From Bacteroidia bacterium (GTDB taxonomy: Bacteria > Bacteroidota > Bacteroidia > Chitinophagales > Chitinophagaceae), in assembly GCA_030426665.1 (NCBI GenBank), contig JAUHYD010000020.1, forward strand, positions 28,169 to 92,168: 64,000 bases of DNA. The letters are read 5' to 3'. The notes under the pieces were generated by a model. It saw only the letters and a program-made list of their open reading frames with translations. It was not told the origin of the DNA and did not search any database. A program made the translations under genes and the position numbers. The number at the start of each line of letters is the position of its first letter. Position 1 is the first letter of the stretch. Positions 51,816 to 63,300 of this stretch are shown one piece after another.

Positions 51816-54614
51816 TTATTCCGGCTCGAATCCAAGCATAAACGTGAACTGCCCCATCCCTTTGATTCCCTTTGTTCCGCTTACAGGATTGTACTTGTCT
51901 ACACCTATACCATAGTCAAGTCCTAACAAACCAAACATTGGAAGAAACACCCTTATACCCATTCCTACGTCTCTGTTCAACTTTAAAGGATTAAACTCCG
52001 AAAAGCGATTCCAGGCATTTCCTGCGTCAGCAAACATCAATCCATAAATGGTTGCTGTTGGGCTCAGAGAGAATGGGTAACGAATCTCAGCTACATATTT
52101 ATTAAATATAGTTGCTGCACTTGCATAAACAGGATACCCACGCTGACTGATAATTTCAGTACCAGTAAAGAAGTTACCCATTGTCATACCATCACCACCC
52201 AACTGATACCGACCAAACGGCGCATAACCGATAGATTTATCATAATAGCCCATAAAGCCATACTTCGCTGCCAGTTTAAGTACAAAATTACCATATATCT
52301 GCTGATACCACTCCGATTGGAATCGATACTTGTGATATTCAATCCACTTATATTTCTCAGAGTTACTTGATTCAGAGTAGTCTTTTCCGCTAAATGCACT
52401 GAACGGTGGTGTAAACTGGAATGTAAATGACAATTTAGAGCCCGCCCTCGGGTACAACGGACTTTGAATAGAATTTCGAGAAAGTATAAGTTTGAAGTTC
52501 AGGTCATTACTAAAACCATTGCTAAAGCCGGGGATAATAGAGAACTCTTTAAGTCGGTAGTTATTATAAAAAACACCATAATTAAAAATAAAGAAGTCAT
52601 CAGGCCAGCGCAGTCTTTTACCCATTGACAAACCACCACCGGTAAGTCTAAAAAACGACGATCGAGGGTCTACTTTTCCACCGGTTGAGTTAGTCAGACC
52701 AGACACCCCGGAACGAAACGTATAAATCAGATTTGCTGTTAGTGCATTAGGCTTTTTCCCTCCCAACCATGGTTCTGTAAACGAAGTATTCAGAGAGTTG
52801 AAAAACTTGCCACTCGAGGAGTAGTTTACAGAGAATTTCTGCCCATCGCCTACCGGCAACGGATTCCAAAGATCTGGTTTGAATATATTTCTGGCAGAGA
52901 AATTATTGAAAGTAATACCGACGTTTCCATAAAACCCAAGACCGCCACCGAAGCCGGCAGATAATTGCAACTGGTCACTTGACTTCTCAACAACCGAGTA
53001 ATCGATGTCAACCGTTCCGTCTTCAGGGTGTGGTTTGGGTTGAATTCCTATTTTCTCCTGATCGAAATAGCCCAGATTCGCAATCTCCCTTTGAGAGCGA
53101 ATAAGCTCTGTCCTGCTAAACTTATTTCCCGGTAGCGTACGTAGCTCGCGCCTGATAACATGTTCATTGGTTCGGTCATTACCCGAAATATTTATATCCC
53201 TTATTACTGCTTGCTCACCTTCCGTAATTCGCATTTCAAAGTTGATGGTATCTCCACCGGAAATTGACGTCTCCACCGGTTCTATATTGAAAAACAAATA
53301 ACCATCATCCATATAAAGACTACTTACATCCTCCCCGCCTTCAGGGCTCAATTGTCTCCCCATACGGGTTTCAAGCAACTCAAGGTTGTAAATGTCTCCC
53401 TTTTTTATTCCCAAAACACGCGACAACACTTCTGCTGAATACTTTGTATTTCCCTTCCATTCTATATCCCCGAAGTAGTAGCGGGCGCCTTCTTTAACCT
53501 TAATATCTACGTTTATATTTCCGTTTTTTACCGGATATATTGAGTCTGCAGCAATGGCAGCATCTCTATAGCCTAAAGTATTGTAGTAAGCAATAAGCGT
53601 TCGCTTATCTTCTTCATATTTTGACTGGTTAAACTTCGATGAAGCAAAAAGCTTAAAACGAAAATACGGGTCCAGGGCATCGAGTGTCTTGGAAACAGAC
53701 AGAAACCCAAAATTGTTGATATACTTACGGAAAGAGCGTTTAGAACTACCGTAAACATTTTCAGATTTACCCGGATGCAACGTCAATCGACTCATTTCCT
53801 TGGTTGACTTTAGTGTTCTCTTCAACCTTGATTCACTTGCATGATCTGCTCCTGCAATATTTATTTGGTTAATGTGCGTCTTGCTGCCTTTGTTTATGAT
53901 GAAGGTCAATATCACTTTATTAACCGCCAGTGTATCTTTCCTTTCTTTAGCTTCTACGGTCACTCTTCCAAACCCTTTGTCCGTATAATACTTCTTTATG
54001 CGCTCCGCTGCTTCTTTTTTAGTTGCTTCAGTAACTACTTTATTGGTTACCAACGGAACTTTATTTTTCAGCTCTTTAGCTTCACCCGTTTTAATATTCT
54101 TGAAATTGAAACGACTTAACCGGGGACGTTCTTCTACACCAATATTGATAAACACTTTGTCATCAATAATTTTTGTAACGGTAATTTCAATATTTGAAAA
54201 AAGCTCTTGTTTCCACAACGCCCTGATAGCACTTGCAATGCCATCATCGTTGGGCAAACGTAACTTCTGACCGACAACAAGATTAGTAACAGAAATCAGC
54301 AAATCCTGATCCAGATATTCTGCACCGGTAACGGTGATACCTGCCAGACTGTATTCTTTGGGTCTATTAACAGAAGCTGTCGCTTGCTTGTATGCGCTAA
54401 GCCCGCCACCTTTATCTGCACCGCCTATTTGTGCTACGGCATCCAGTCCACCAGCAAAAATCAGCGCAAAAATCATGGCGATAAGGTTACCCTGAGTATT
54501 TTTTTTACGATTGCCGGACCAGCTACCCTCACGGTTGCCGACGACAGATTTCACCCAAATGGGTAGTTTTATCATCATGTTTCTTTTGGGGCTTTGTTTT
54601 GGTTTATTCGTCAT
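51816..54614 (-). CDS. bamA: Outer membrane protein assembly factor BamA (Omp85)
   Basis: A 932-residue protein with an N-terminal hydrophobic segment at ~45-60 (AMIFALIFAGGLDAVAQ) serving as signal sequence, five POTRA domains (~90-490) with recurrent GxxxFxxxxxYxxxGY-like spacing, and a 16-stranded barrel (~490-932) whose FTFMLGFEPE ends the last strand. BamA inserts beta-barrel proteins into the outer membrane. The long N-terminal extension before the signal is odd; Met14, Met15 or Met47 are alternative starts. It overlaps the end of uppS by 11 bp, so translation is coupled. Confidence 0.96.
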   Translation of the reverse strand: MTNKPKQSPKRNMMIKLPIWVKSVVGNREGSWSGNRKKNTQGNLIAMIFALIFAGGLDAVAQIGGADKGGGLSAYKQATASVNRPKEYSLAGITVTGAEYLDQDLLISVTNLVVGQKLRLPNDDGIASAIRALWKQELFSNIEITVTKIIDDKVFINIGVEERPRLSRFNFKNIKTGEAKELKNKVPLVTNKVVTEATKKEAAERIKKYYTDKGFGRVTVEAKERKDTLAVNKVILTFIINKGSKTHINQINIAGADHASESRLKRTLKSTKEMSRLTLHPGKSENVYGSSKRSFRKYINNFGFLSVSKTLDALDPYFRFKLFASSKFNQSKYEEDKRTLIAYYNTLGYRDAAIAADSIYPVKNGNINVDIKVKEGARYYFGDIEWKGNTKYSAEVLSRVLGIKKGDIYNLELLETRMGRQLSPEGGEDVSSLYMDDGYLFFNIEPVETSISGGDTINFEMRITEGEQAVIRDINISGNDRTNEHVIRRELRTLPGNKFSRTELIRSQREIANLGYFDQEKIGIQPKPHPEDGTVDIDYSVVEKSSDQLQLSAGFGGGLGFYGNVGITFNNFSARNIFKPDLWNPLPVGDGQKFSVNYSSSGKFFNSLNTSFTEPWLGGKKPNALTANLIYTFRSGVSGLTNSTGGKVDPRSSFFRLTGGGLSMGKRLRWPDDFFIFNYGVFYNNYRLKEFSIIPGFSNGFSNDLNFKLILSRNSIQSPLYPRAGSKLSFTFQFTPPFSAFSGKDYSESSNSEKYKWIEYHKYRFQSEWYQQIYGNFVLKLAAKYGFMGYYDKSIGYAPFGRYQLGGDGMTMGNFFTGTEIISQRGYPVYASAATIFNKYVAEIRYPFSLSPTATIYGLMFADAGNAWNRFSEFNPLKLNRDVGMGIRVFLPMFGLLGLDYGIGVDKYNPVSGTKGIKGMGQFTFMLGFEPE

Positions 54615-55380
54615 CTCCCTTTACTTCGGTGGGTTTAGTCATTTGAATTTGTTCACTTGTTTTTCCAAAACGCCGCTCGCGTTGCTGATAATTAATTAAT
54701 GCGTCATATAAATTCGGCTCCCTGAAGTCCGGCCAATGTACATCCGAAAAATACAATTCGGAATAAGCCAACTGATATAGAAGAAAATTACTGATTCGGT
54801 ATTCTCCGCTGGTCCTTATCATCAACTCAGGATCAGGGTAATCCGAGGTATAAAGATGCTTTTCTACTACGGCATCAGTGATATCCTCGGGGCTTAGCTC
54901 CCCTTTCGCAACTTTCGCAGCTATTCTCCGTGTCGCTGCTGTTATCTCACCTCTGGAACTATAACTTAAAGCAAGAATCAGATTTAGACCGGTATTTGAA
55001 GACGTAATCTCCCTTGCCTCATTCAACTCTTTCTTGCAACTTTCGGGCAAACTCTCAAAATCGCCAATCACATGTAGCTTAACATTGTTCTTCTTAAGTT
55101 CATCCACTTCCTTCCTGATAGTATTTACCAGCAATTCCATAAGTGCATCAACTTCCGCTTTTGGCCGATTCCAGTTTTCTGCAGAAAACGCATACAACGT
55201 TAGGTAGCCAATTCCAACTTTGCCACAAGCATCAACTATGCTACGTACACTCACTACCCCTTCGTAGTGACCATATACCCTATCTTCTCCACGCTCTTTT
55301 GCCCATCGTCCATTGCCATCCATAATTATGGCAATGTGCTTTGGCAATCTACTTAAGTCTAATGATTCCGGAATGTTCAT
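54604..55380 (-). CDS. uppS: Isoprenyl transferase (undecaprenyl diphosphate synthase)
   Basis: A 258-residue protein from the ATG at 55380 (MNIPESLDLSRLPKHIAIIM). The catalytic Asp in MDGNGRWAKERG, the YAFSAENWNRP segment and the distal DYPDPELMIRTSGEYRISNF motif are all present. The enzyme adds eight isopentenyl units to farnesyl diphosphate in cis to make the lipid carrier for peptidoglycan synthesis. First gene of the envelope cluster uppS-bamA-skp-skp. Confidence 0.96.
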   Translation of the reverse strand: MNIPESLDLSRLPKHIAIIMDGNGRWAKERGEDRVYGHYEGVVSVRSIVDACGKVGIGYLTLYAFSAENWNRPKAEVDALMELLVNTIRKEVDELKKNNVKLHVIGDFESLPESCKKELNEAREITSSNTGLNLILALSYSSRGEITAATRRIAAKVAKGELSPEDITDAVVEKHLYTSDYPDPELMIRTSGEYRISNFLLYQLAYSELYFSDVHWPDFREPNLYDALINYQQRERRFGKTSEQIQMTKPTEVKGDDE

Positions 55381-55403
55381 TGTGTTGCAGTACGAAAAGT
55401 GCG

Positions 55404-55411
55404 CAAAGGTA
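55404..55411 (-). promoter_or_regulatory. -7 box (TACCTTTG) for the uppS-bamA-skp operon
   Basis: The minus strand reads TACCTTTG, 23 bp upstream of the uppS ATG at 55380. It matches TAnnTTTG; the -33 position lacks a clear TTTG. Confidence 0.6.
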
Positions 55412-55549
55412 CAAAAATAGCGTACAGCCTCTCGTAACAAAATATTCAAATACAGTTTAACTCGATTTTAACTGCAAATAAATTGTTAACTAACCACCAC
55501 CCATTGTTAATAACATGTGCATAATGTCTGCAAATCCTGCAAATGCTGT

Positions 55550-55557
55550 AACTTTGT
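55550..55557 (+). promoter_or_regulatory. -7 box (TAACTTTG) for the first DUF922-like gene
   Basis: TAACTTTG matches TAnnTTTG, 48 bp before the ATG at 55606. Confidence 0.5.
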
Positions 55558-55605
55558 CTTAAGAAGGTGTGTAATCCTATCCTTCACCCCTGCAGAACTT
55601 ATACT

Positions 55606-56214
55606 ATGAAAAAAAGAAAGTACTTACTTCCCCTTAGTATGTTGCTTGGCTGTGTTGCAACTTTTGCTACTAATCAACACTTATCAGCAAAAGGCATTAA
55701 TGACAGCGTACGATTTTGGTCCGCCGACTCTTTATTGTTAGCCAGCGATTTCAAATATTATTCAGATACATCAATACGACATTCGAATTACTGCTACAAA
55801 ACAAGCTCGCTGCTTGACATAGAAGTGTACATAAGTGACTACAAAAAAACAGACAGCGAGTTTAAGTATATTGTATACCCTCTGTTTTATGAATACGGTT
55901 CCTGGTTACACGATACCGCATTGCTAACTCACGCACAGGTACATTTTAATATTAGCGAGCTATATGCTAGGAGGATCCGTAAATACCTCCATGAAGCTAC
56001 AAATAACCCCAAGCAACTTAAGAAGATTAAGAAAGGCATCTATGACCTATTGGAAAAGCACGCTATTTGCCATGAAGTCTATGACAACGAAACAAACATG
56101 GGAAAGTTTCAGAACATGCAGATATTTTGGAATGATCAGACATATAACAAATTGGATACGCTGAACAATTTCAAAAGCCCGATCGACTCTTTCACATCCA
56201 AACAATTTCAATAG
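55606..56214 (+). CDS. DUF922-like protein with degenerate metalloprotease motif
   Basis: A 202-residue protein from the ATG at 55606 with a signal peptide (MKKRKYLLPLSMLLGCVATFAT). It aligns with the next gene around YPLFYEYGSWLHDTALLTHAQVHFNISELYARRIRKYL. DUF922 proteins normally have HEQxHF at this site; here residues 109-113 read HAQVH, so the catalytic Glu is replaced by Ala110 while both His are kept. The protein may bind metal but is unlikely to hydrolyse peptides. It is short and lacks the N-terminal half of its neighbour's mature domain. It may act as a regulator or partner of the neighbour. Confidence 0.78.
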   Translation: MKKRKYLLPLSMLLGCVATFATNQHLSAKGINDSVRFWSADSLLLASDFKYYSDTSIRHSNYCYKTSSLLDIEVYISDYKKTDSEFKYIVYPLFYEYGSWLHDTALLTHAQVHFNISELYARRIRKYLHEATNNPKQLKKIKKGIYDLLEKHAICHEVYDNETNMGKFQNMQIFWNDQTYNKLDTLNNFKSPIDSFTSKQFQ

Positions 56215-56286
56215 TAAATCTAATACCCCGTATCTTTATTCTCGTACTGTGCGTACAAATGCATTGTATGGCTCCTATACGAGTAT

Positions 56287-57252
56287 ATGAAAAAAGCAAT
56301 ATCCGTATTATTTGTTTTGGGTCTGACTTGGTGTTACGGTTGTTCTGCCAATGCTCAGGTTCGCGTTATGCATAGTGCATTAAAAAAGAAACACAAAAAG
56401 AAAAGACGACACAAAAAACAAAGAGATGTAAGTTTTCCAAGACCTTTTGTCACAGCAAAAGTATCAAGAGTAAACTATCATGACAAGAACCGAGATATTG
56501 ACGAAGTGTTCTATGCCCGTTGGGATATAGATAAAAAACTTACTTACAGCGACTTCCGTTACAATAAAAACCTATATGATAAATTCTTCCCTGCAAAGGA
56601 TACAGACATTAGCAATGTAATCTACCCCGATTACAGAGAATTCTATAAAGAACTCTCCATAAGGATGAATACTGCCGACCCGGCAAATGAACGCTTCTGG
56701 CAGCAAAAAATAGAGCAGGTACTCACCAAGCGTAGCGACAGCGTCAATGACACAAGTAACATTTCTGAGGACATGACGGACCTTACATTTTCGTTCGTTA
56801 TAGACTCTCCCGCTGCATCTGTGATATCAATAGACCCGATTATATACAAACTTAGAACCGGAAGCTACTATTATAACATTGCGCCTCTATTCAGCAAACA
56901 GGAGTCCTGGATGATTGCGAAGTCTGAAGACATACTGTTACACGAGCAGATACATTTCGACATTTTTGAGCTATATGCCCGTAGAATGCGTAAATATCTC
57001 CTATTGAGCGTAAAACGAGCACATACTACCGGAAGTCCCAATGATTTGGTAAATGACATCACTCCTACCTTCGACAAACTTTACAAACAGCTTAACGCGC
57101 TACAGTACGAGTTCGACAGACAAACCGGAACCATTACAGAGTCCAACGGCTCACTCTTTTCACTAAACGAAAAGTGGACTACATTCTTAAAAAATAAAAT
57201 TGAAGAACTGGCTGAATATGCCACTCCGGAAGGTATCATTTCCATTGAATGA
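56287..57252 (+). CDS. DUF922-like putative secreted zinc metalloprotease
   Basis: A 321-residue protein with a signal peptide or lipoprotein-type N-terminus (MKKAISVLFVLGLTWCYGC followed by SANAQ). A Lys-rich stretch (KKKHKKKRRHKKQR) lies after it at ~34-47. The mature domain has WDIDKKLTYSDFRYNK and HEQIHFDIFELYARRMRKYL; His219, Glu220 and His223 form an intact HExxH zinc site. Such proteins are predicted proteases of unknown substrate. It is downstream of the degenerate paralogue by 72 bp on the same strand and ends before a bidirectional terminator. Confidence 0.82.
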   Translation: MKKAISVLFVLGLTWCYGCSANAQVRVMHSALKKKHKKKRRHKKQRDVSFPRPFVTAKVSRVNYHDKNRDIDEVFYARWDIDKKLTYSDFRYNKNLYDKFFPAKDTDISNVIYPDYREFYKELSIRMNTADPANERFWQQKIEQVLTKRSDSVNDTSNISEDMTDLTFSFVIDSPAASVISIDPIIYKLRTGSYYYNIAPLFSKQESWMIAKSEDILLHEQIHFDIFELYARRMRKYLLLSVKRAHTTGSPNDLVNDITPTFDKLYKQLNALQYEFDRQTGTITESNGSLFSLNEKWTTFLKNKIEELAEYATPEGIISIE

Positions 57253-57305
57253 TTCAAAATATTTCTAGGCCTGGTGCATTCCTAACAATCAAAAGCAGCA
57301 TAAAA

Positions 57306-57342
57306 AATGGGTTGCCGTGTATAAGTACCACGGCAACCCATT
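57306..57342. terminator. Bidirectional terminator between the DUF922 gene and the giant gene
   Basis: A perfect 14-bp stem, AATGGGTTGCCGTG with CACGGCAACCCATT, and a 9-base loop, with A/T-rich flanks on both sides. It lies 53 bp after the + strand stop and 17 bp after the - strand stop. Confidence 0.9.
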
Positions 57343-57359
57343 CCATAAAACTCAATTAA

Positions 57360-60300
57360 CTACCGTTCGATAATCAATCGTACATTCTGTGAACTTCCAT
57401 CTGCACCAGCGAATTGCAACATATAGATGCCGTTTGCAAGGCCATTATCCAGTACAAGTTCATTTTCTACAGTAGCCTTAATATTGAACTCAGCTACCTT
57501 GCGTCCATCTATTGTATACAGCTCACCTACTCCATCTACAGAGGCAACAAGCGTCACATTTCCTGAAGACGGATTAGGGAATACCCGGAACAATTGTGCA
57601 TTACCCGTAGACAAACGTCCTGGCTTGGGAGCACCATAAACCATTACATCAAATATCGACGTAGCAGATCCGCAACTGTTAGTAACTGTATATGAAATAG
57701 TCGCTGAACCGAATCCAACAGGCGTCGCAAAACCTGAAGCCGGCACTATAGTAATAATACCTGTTTCCGATGAACTCCATACACCACCCGCGTCACCGTC
57801 TGAAACAAATGTACCCTCACCCGTAATCGTAGAAGAAGATGAAGGACTCGTGATGTCACCCGCATCCGGCGCCGGATTTACCGTAACCACAGTAGTCACA
57901 TAGCATGTTTCTGACAAACTGTACGTAATTGTAGCAGTACCTGCAAGCCAGCCTTCAACTACTCCTCCGGAGCCACTCACTGTCGCAATTGCAGAACTGC
58001 TGGTGCCCCAGACACCGCCCGTTGCACCTATCGACAATGCCGTAGTAGCTCCTGTACACACACTTGTTGTACCTGTAATGGCAGGAAGCGAACAATCAAC
58101 AACTGAAACACTATGCACAGCAACATCTGTTCCGCAACCATTGGTTACTGTATAACTGATTACCGCACTACCCGTAGCAAGGCCTGTAATTACGCCATCT
58201 CCTTCTGAGTACGCAATTGAAGGTTCCGAAGAAGACCATGTACCACCACTACCTGTTGTACTCAATGTTATCGCAGAATCAACCATTACAGAAGATAAAC
58301 CGGATATTGTACCTGCATCAGGTGCCGCATTAACACTAACCGTTACAGTACTAAAGCAACCCGAACCGGTTGTATAGGTAACTGTTACAATTCCACTCGC
58401 AACACCTGTCACTACCCCGGTACTACTACCCACAGTAGCCACCTCTGCATTGCTGCTACTCCACGAGCCACCTTCGTCTGTATTAGTCAGTGTTATAGTG
58501 TCACCTGTACATACGCTTCCGCTCGTTGGGACACCAGGAATTTTGTAAATCCTATGGAAATAGGAAGCAATGAATACACTTCCATCACCATCAACAGCAA
58601 GCCCATAAGGGTTTGACACACTTCCAATAATACTAAAGCCTCCGGCAGGCGTAATTTTTGCTACCCTGTTGTTAGACGTTATGGACAAATAAACGTTATC
58701 CGCAGCGTCCACAGCCAATCCGTAATTATAAAAATTACCTATACTCGCTGCTGTCGCAACACCACCGCCATCAGAATAACCAGAGCCACCGTTACCGGCG
58801 ATAGTAGTTATTATACCGGACGACGTACTCACCTTTCGGAGACGATGGTTATTACCATCATAAAAGTAAACATTGCCGCTACCGTCTGCCGTAAGAGCAT
58901 AAGGCGAATTTATTGTAGCATCTGTTGCAGGTCCTCCGTCCCCGGAGAAACCAGCAGTTCCTATACCAGCTACAGAAGAAATAATACCTGAAGTGTTAAC
59001 TTTTACTATTCGATTTAAAGTAGTGGACGAGAGGTACAAATTACCTGCATCATCTACACCAATTCCATATACATCACCAAGACCCTGAGCTGTTGCCATT
59101 GCGCCCGGAGTGAAGCTGGTTCCGGAATACCCACCACTACCAGCAACTGTTGTAATTATACCGGAAGTGCTGATTTTGCGAATAAAACCATTCTCATTCG
59201 AGAAATATACATTACCTGCACCATCTACTGCAATGGCATAGGGTTTTGCAATTCCTGCGTCAGTCGCCGGTCCACCATCTCCGGGATATGTAGACGTACC
59301 ATTACCAGCAAAAGTTGTAATAATACCTGATGGACTCACTTTACGAATTCTCTTTCCAGTGTATTCACATATGTACAAATTACCACTACCATCTACTGCA
59401 ACATCCCAGGCTGTGTTAATTCTTGCTGCCGAAGCCGGTCCGCCGTCACCACCAGATCCGGCAACACCATCACCTACAATTGTTGTAATAACTCCCGGTG
59501 TTTCGCCATCAGCACTAAGACCACCTATAGTTGCTGCTGCCGTGTTAACCGTAACAACTGTAGTCACATAGCAAGTCTCAGACAAGCTATATGTAATAGC
59601 CGCAGTACCGGCAGACACGCCCGTTACAACACCGGTGGACACGTCTACTGTCGCTACTTCCACATCACTACTACTCCATGTACCGCCTTCAGTACTATTG
59701 CTTAATGTAGTTGTACTACCTGTACATACCGTTGCCGTACCGGTTATAGCAGACAGGGTACATGAGGCAGTTACTGTCACCGGAAGTGTAGCCGTATCTG
59801 CACCACACTCATTAGTTACTATATAGGATATAACCACACTACCTGCTGATATTCCGGAAACCACACCCGAAACACTTACTGTTGCAACTGAAGTATCTGA
59901 AGAAGACCAGCTACCACCACTTACCGTTAGTGCCGGTGTTATTGTCTCCCCTTCTACCACCGTAGTTTCACCGGATATTGTACCGGCATCAGGCAGTGGA
60001 TTAACAGTTACAACTGACGTTGTGAAACAACCACTTTCAATCGTATAGGTAATTGTAGCTACCCCTTCGGAAACACCAGTTACCACACCAGTAGTGCTAT
60101 TAACTGTTGCTTTTGCCGTATCGCTGATACTCCACACGCCACCTGTTGGCGTAGAGGCACGTGTAATAGTACTACCTACGCACACCTCTGAAGGCCCGCC
60201 AATATCCCCGGGCACCGGATTAACTGTAATAATGGCGGTAGATGCGCATCCGGTACTCGACAATATGTAAGAAATAGTCGCTATACCATCGCCTGCACCG

Positions 60301-63300
60301 GAAACAATACCTGTTTCACTTCCTACAGTAAAAATACCTTCGTCACTACTACTCCAGGTACCACCACCTGTTCCATTGGTAAGTGTTGTCGTTCCATCCT
60401 CGCAGATAACCAGACCACCTGCTATAGCTTCAGGCAGTGGGTTAACAGTAACAACAGTAGTCACATAACACGTTTCCGACGTACCATATGTAATAACTGC
60501 AGTCCCTGCAGACACACCGGAAATAACGCCCGGAGTACCTGTCGTTGCAGCAATTTCAGAATTGCTACTACTCCAGCTACCACCACTTGAAGTATCACTA
60601 AGTGTCGTTGTACTACCCACACATACAGATGCCGTTCCTGTTATATCAGACAAAGAGCACGGATCTGCTATAGTCACCAAATAGTCATGTGCCTCTCCGT
60701 AATTGTAAGTTGTGCAAGGGTCTATATACGGATAAGTTGCACCTTCATACCCATACACCACTCTTGTCCTCATCCTATGAGTACCTGCTGCCGCTCCTGA
60801 AGGAATATACAGGTAGGAAACATAAGTAGAAGATCCCACGAAACCACCACCAACAGTCTCTCCAAATTCAAATATGTTGTTGTCATTAAAGTCTATCCAG
60901 GTCTGTGCATACATATTTGAATATAAAACTGTTAATGTTTGCATGTATGAAGAACCTACAAATAGTGTCGGAGGGGTTACACTTCCTGTACGGTCTTCAT
61001 ACTCATGACAACCTGTCGAGACATCAGAAATTGAGGTTCCCGACTCTCCCGCCAAATTATAATCATCTATATAAAGACCTACGGAGCAAGCAATACTCAA
61101 GCCCGAGTACACAGGTGTGCATGGCCCGGATTCTGTTACAGTTACTACATACGTACTTGTTCCTGTACCGCATTCACCTGAACGCATATAACTGATTACT
61201 ACACTGCCGGCGCCCACGCCTGTTACAACACCATCGGTTCCGACAGAAGCGATAGATGAACTTCCGGAAGACCAAGAACCACCGGAAACTGTAGATGTAA
61301 GCGTGATACTTGAACCAATTGCTACACTACTTTCGCCCGAAATAGTTCCTGCATCTGTAGTTCCGTTAACGGTAACAACTGTTGTTACAAAACAGAATTC
61401 AGAACTACTATACGTAATTACAGCGGTACCTATAGATACACCCGATATAACGCCGGGAGTACCGGTTGTAGCTGCAATTTCCGAATTGCTGCTGCTCCAA
61501 CTACCACCACTTGCACCAATACTTAATGTTGTAGTACTTCCTGTACATATAGATGCCGTTCCGGTTATCTCCGGCAACGTGCATGGAGCAACAATATTCA
61601 CTAAATAGTCCTGCGCTTCACCATAATTATACTGATAACAAGCAGACATATCAGGGTAATAAAAGTAGTACGCCATACGAATCCGCATTCTATGCGTACC
61701 CAATGCAGCACCTGAAGGAATGTCAAGTGTGTAGGAACCTACTGCATCAAAACTGCCACCAGCCATTGTTTCTCCTGACTCAAACGTTCCATTATCATCT
61801 AAATCAATCCAAACCTGAATCTGTTCATATCCATACCCACCGTCTGTAATTCCCAACGTATAGGTACCTCCTGCAGCCAAATAAACAGCGGAAACTACAC
61901 CCGTTCTATCCTGATATCCTCCCCCATCGCATCCACTGGTATCAGATATAGCGGTACCGGCTTCTCCGGCAAGACTAACGTTATTTATATATATCCCATA
62001 ATCAGTACATGAAGCTGATGCATAAGTGTAAGATGGCAAACAAGAAACCACCGTTACCACATAGGTGGCAGGTGCTCCACAGCCCGTACTGTACGTAATA
62101 GTAGCTGACGAGCCCACGGTCACGCCGGTAACCACACCGGAAGTTTCACTTACTGTTGCGATACCCGAATCACTACTGCTCCAGGTACCTCCTGAAACGC
62201 TGTTGGTCAACGTAATGGTTGAACCTAAACCAACTGACGTAGGACCTGCAATCGAGGCCGGAGCTCCGTTAACTGTTACGACCGCTATAGCGGTATTGTA
62301 GCACGTAGCGTAACTGATAACAGCGGTACCCGCACCAACACCCGAAACAGTACCATCGGAGCCTACTGTAGCAACCGAAGTTGAACTACTACTCCATGTA
62401 CCACCGGAAATTGCATTACTTAACGCTGTTGTTGCTCCGGCGCATACAGTAAGTGCTCCTGTGATATCGGCAGACACATCAATTGTATTATAAGCACCGG
62501 CACGTCCATTGACGTAATTTGAAGAGGTACCGGTCATCGTCAATCCAACAGGTGTACCACACTTGTGGTGTGTGCTGTAATCCGGAATGGAGGTTATTGA
62601 AGTATTTGTGCCTCCTGGTGTCCCCTCGTCAAACCTGAAATATGCCATCAAATCACTGCTTTGTGCAATATCACAATTCATATCAGACAATATTTGTGCT
62701 GCAGTTCTCGCTGTTTTCCAAATACGGAATTCATCTATAGCCCCATTGAAACTCCTAACTACTGGTCCTTGATACCAAGAACCAATCGAATAACTTAAGC
62801 CTGCATAAATAGTTGGTGAACTAGTATAAGCAAAACTGTCTGATAAAACACCATTCACATATATTTTCAAATAATGGCTCGAACCTGAGTAAACCGCAGC
62901 TATATGATACCAATTACCTGACGTAAAACTATAACTTGATACATAATCCGTTGGAATAGCAGAACCAACAGAAAACTGAAGTTCATTAGTGCCTCTGAAC
63001 ATCATATGAACCCTGCCGGCCCCCCAATAGTCAGAATGAAATAGTGCCTTGAAATAATCGCCGGTTGACAAATTATCCGGATGAACCCACAGCTCAAATG
63101 TAACATCCGAAGAAGACTCCGGCAATCCACCAGATACATGAACATAATCACTGGAACCATCAAAATGCATTGCTGCACTTGGTGTTGCTCCTACTATCAC
63201 TGAATGGACAGATGTATCCGCCCCACAGCTATTAACTAGTATATAAGATATATTTGCACTACCTGTAGTCACACCGGTTACAACGCCATCAGTGCCAACA

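Noticed and set aside
59359..62301. Plus-strand open frames opposite the giant gene
   Set aside because: They mirror the repeated Ig/NHL coding units in the antisense frame and carry no recognisable domain.
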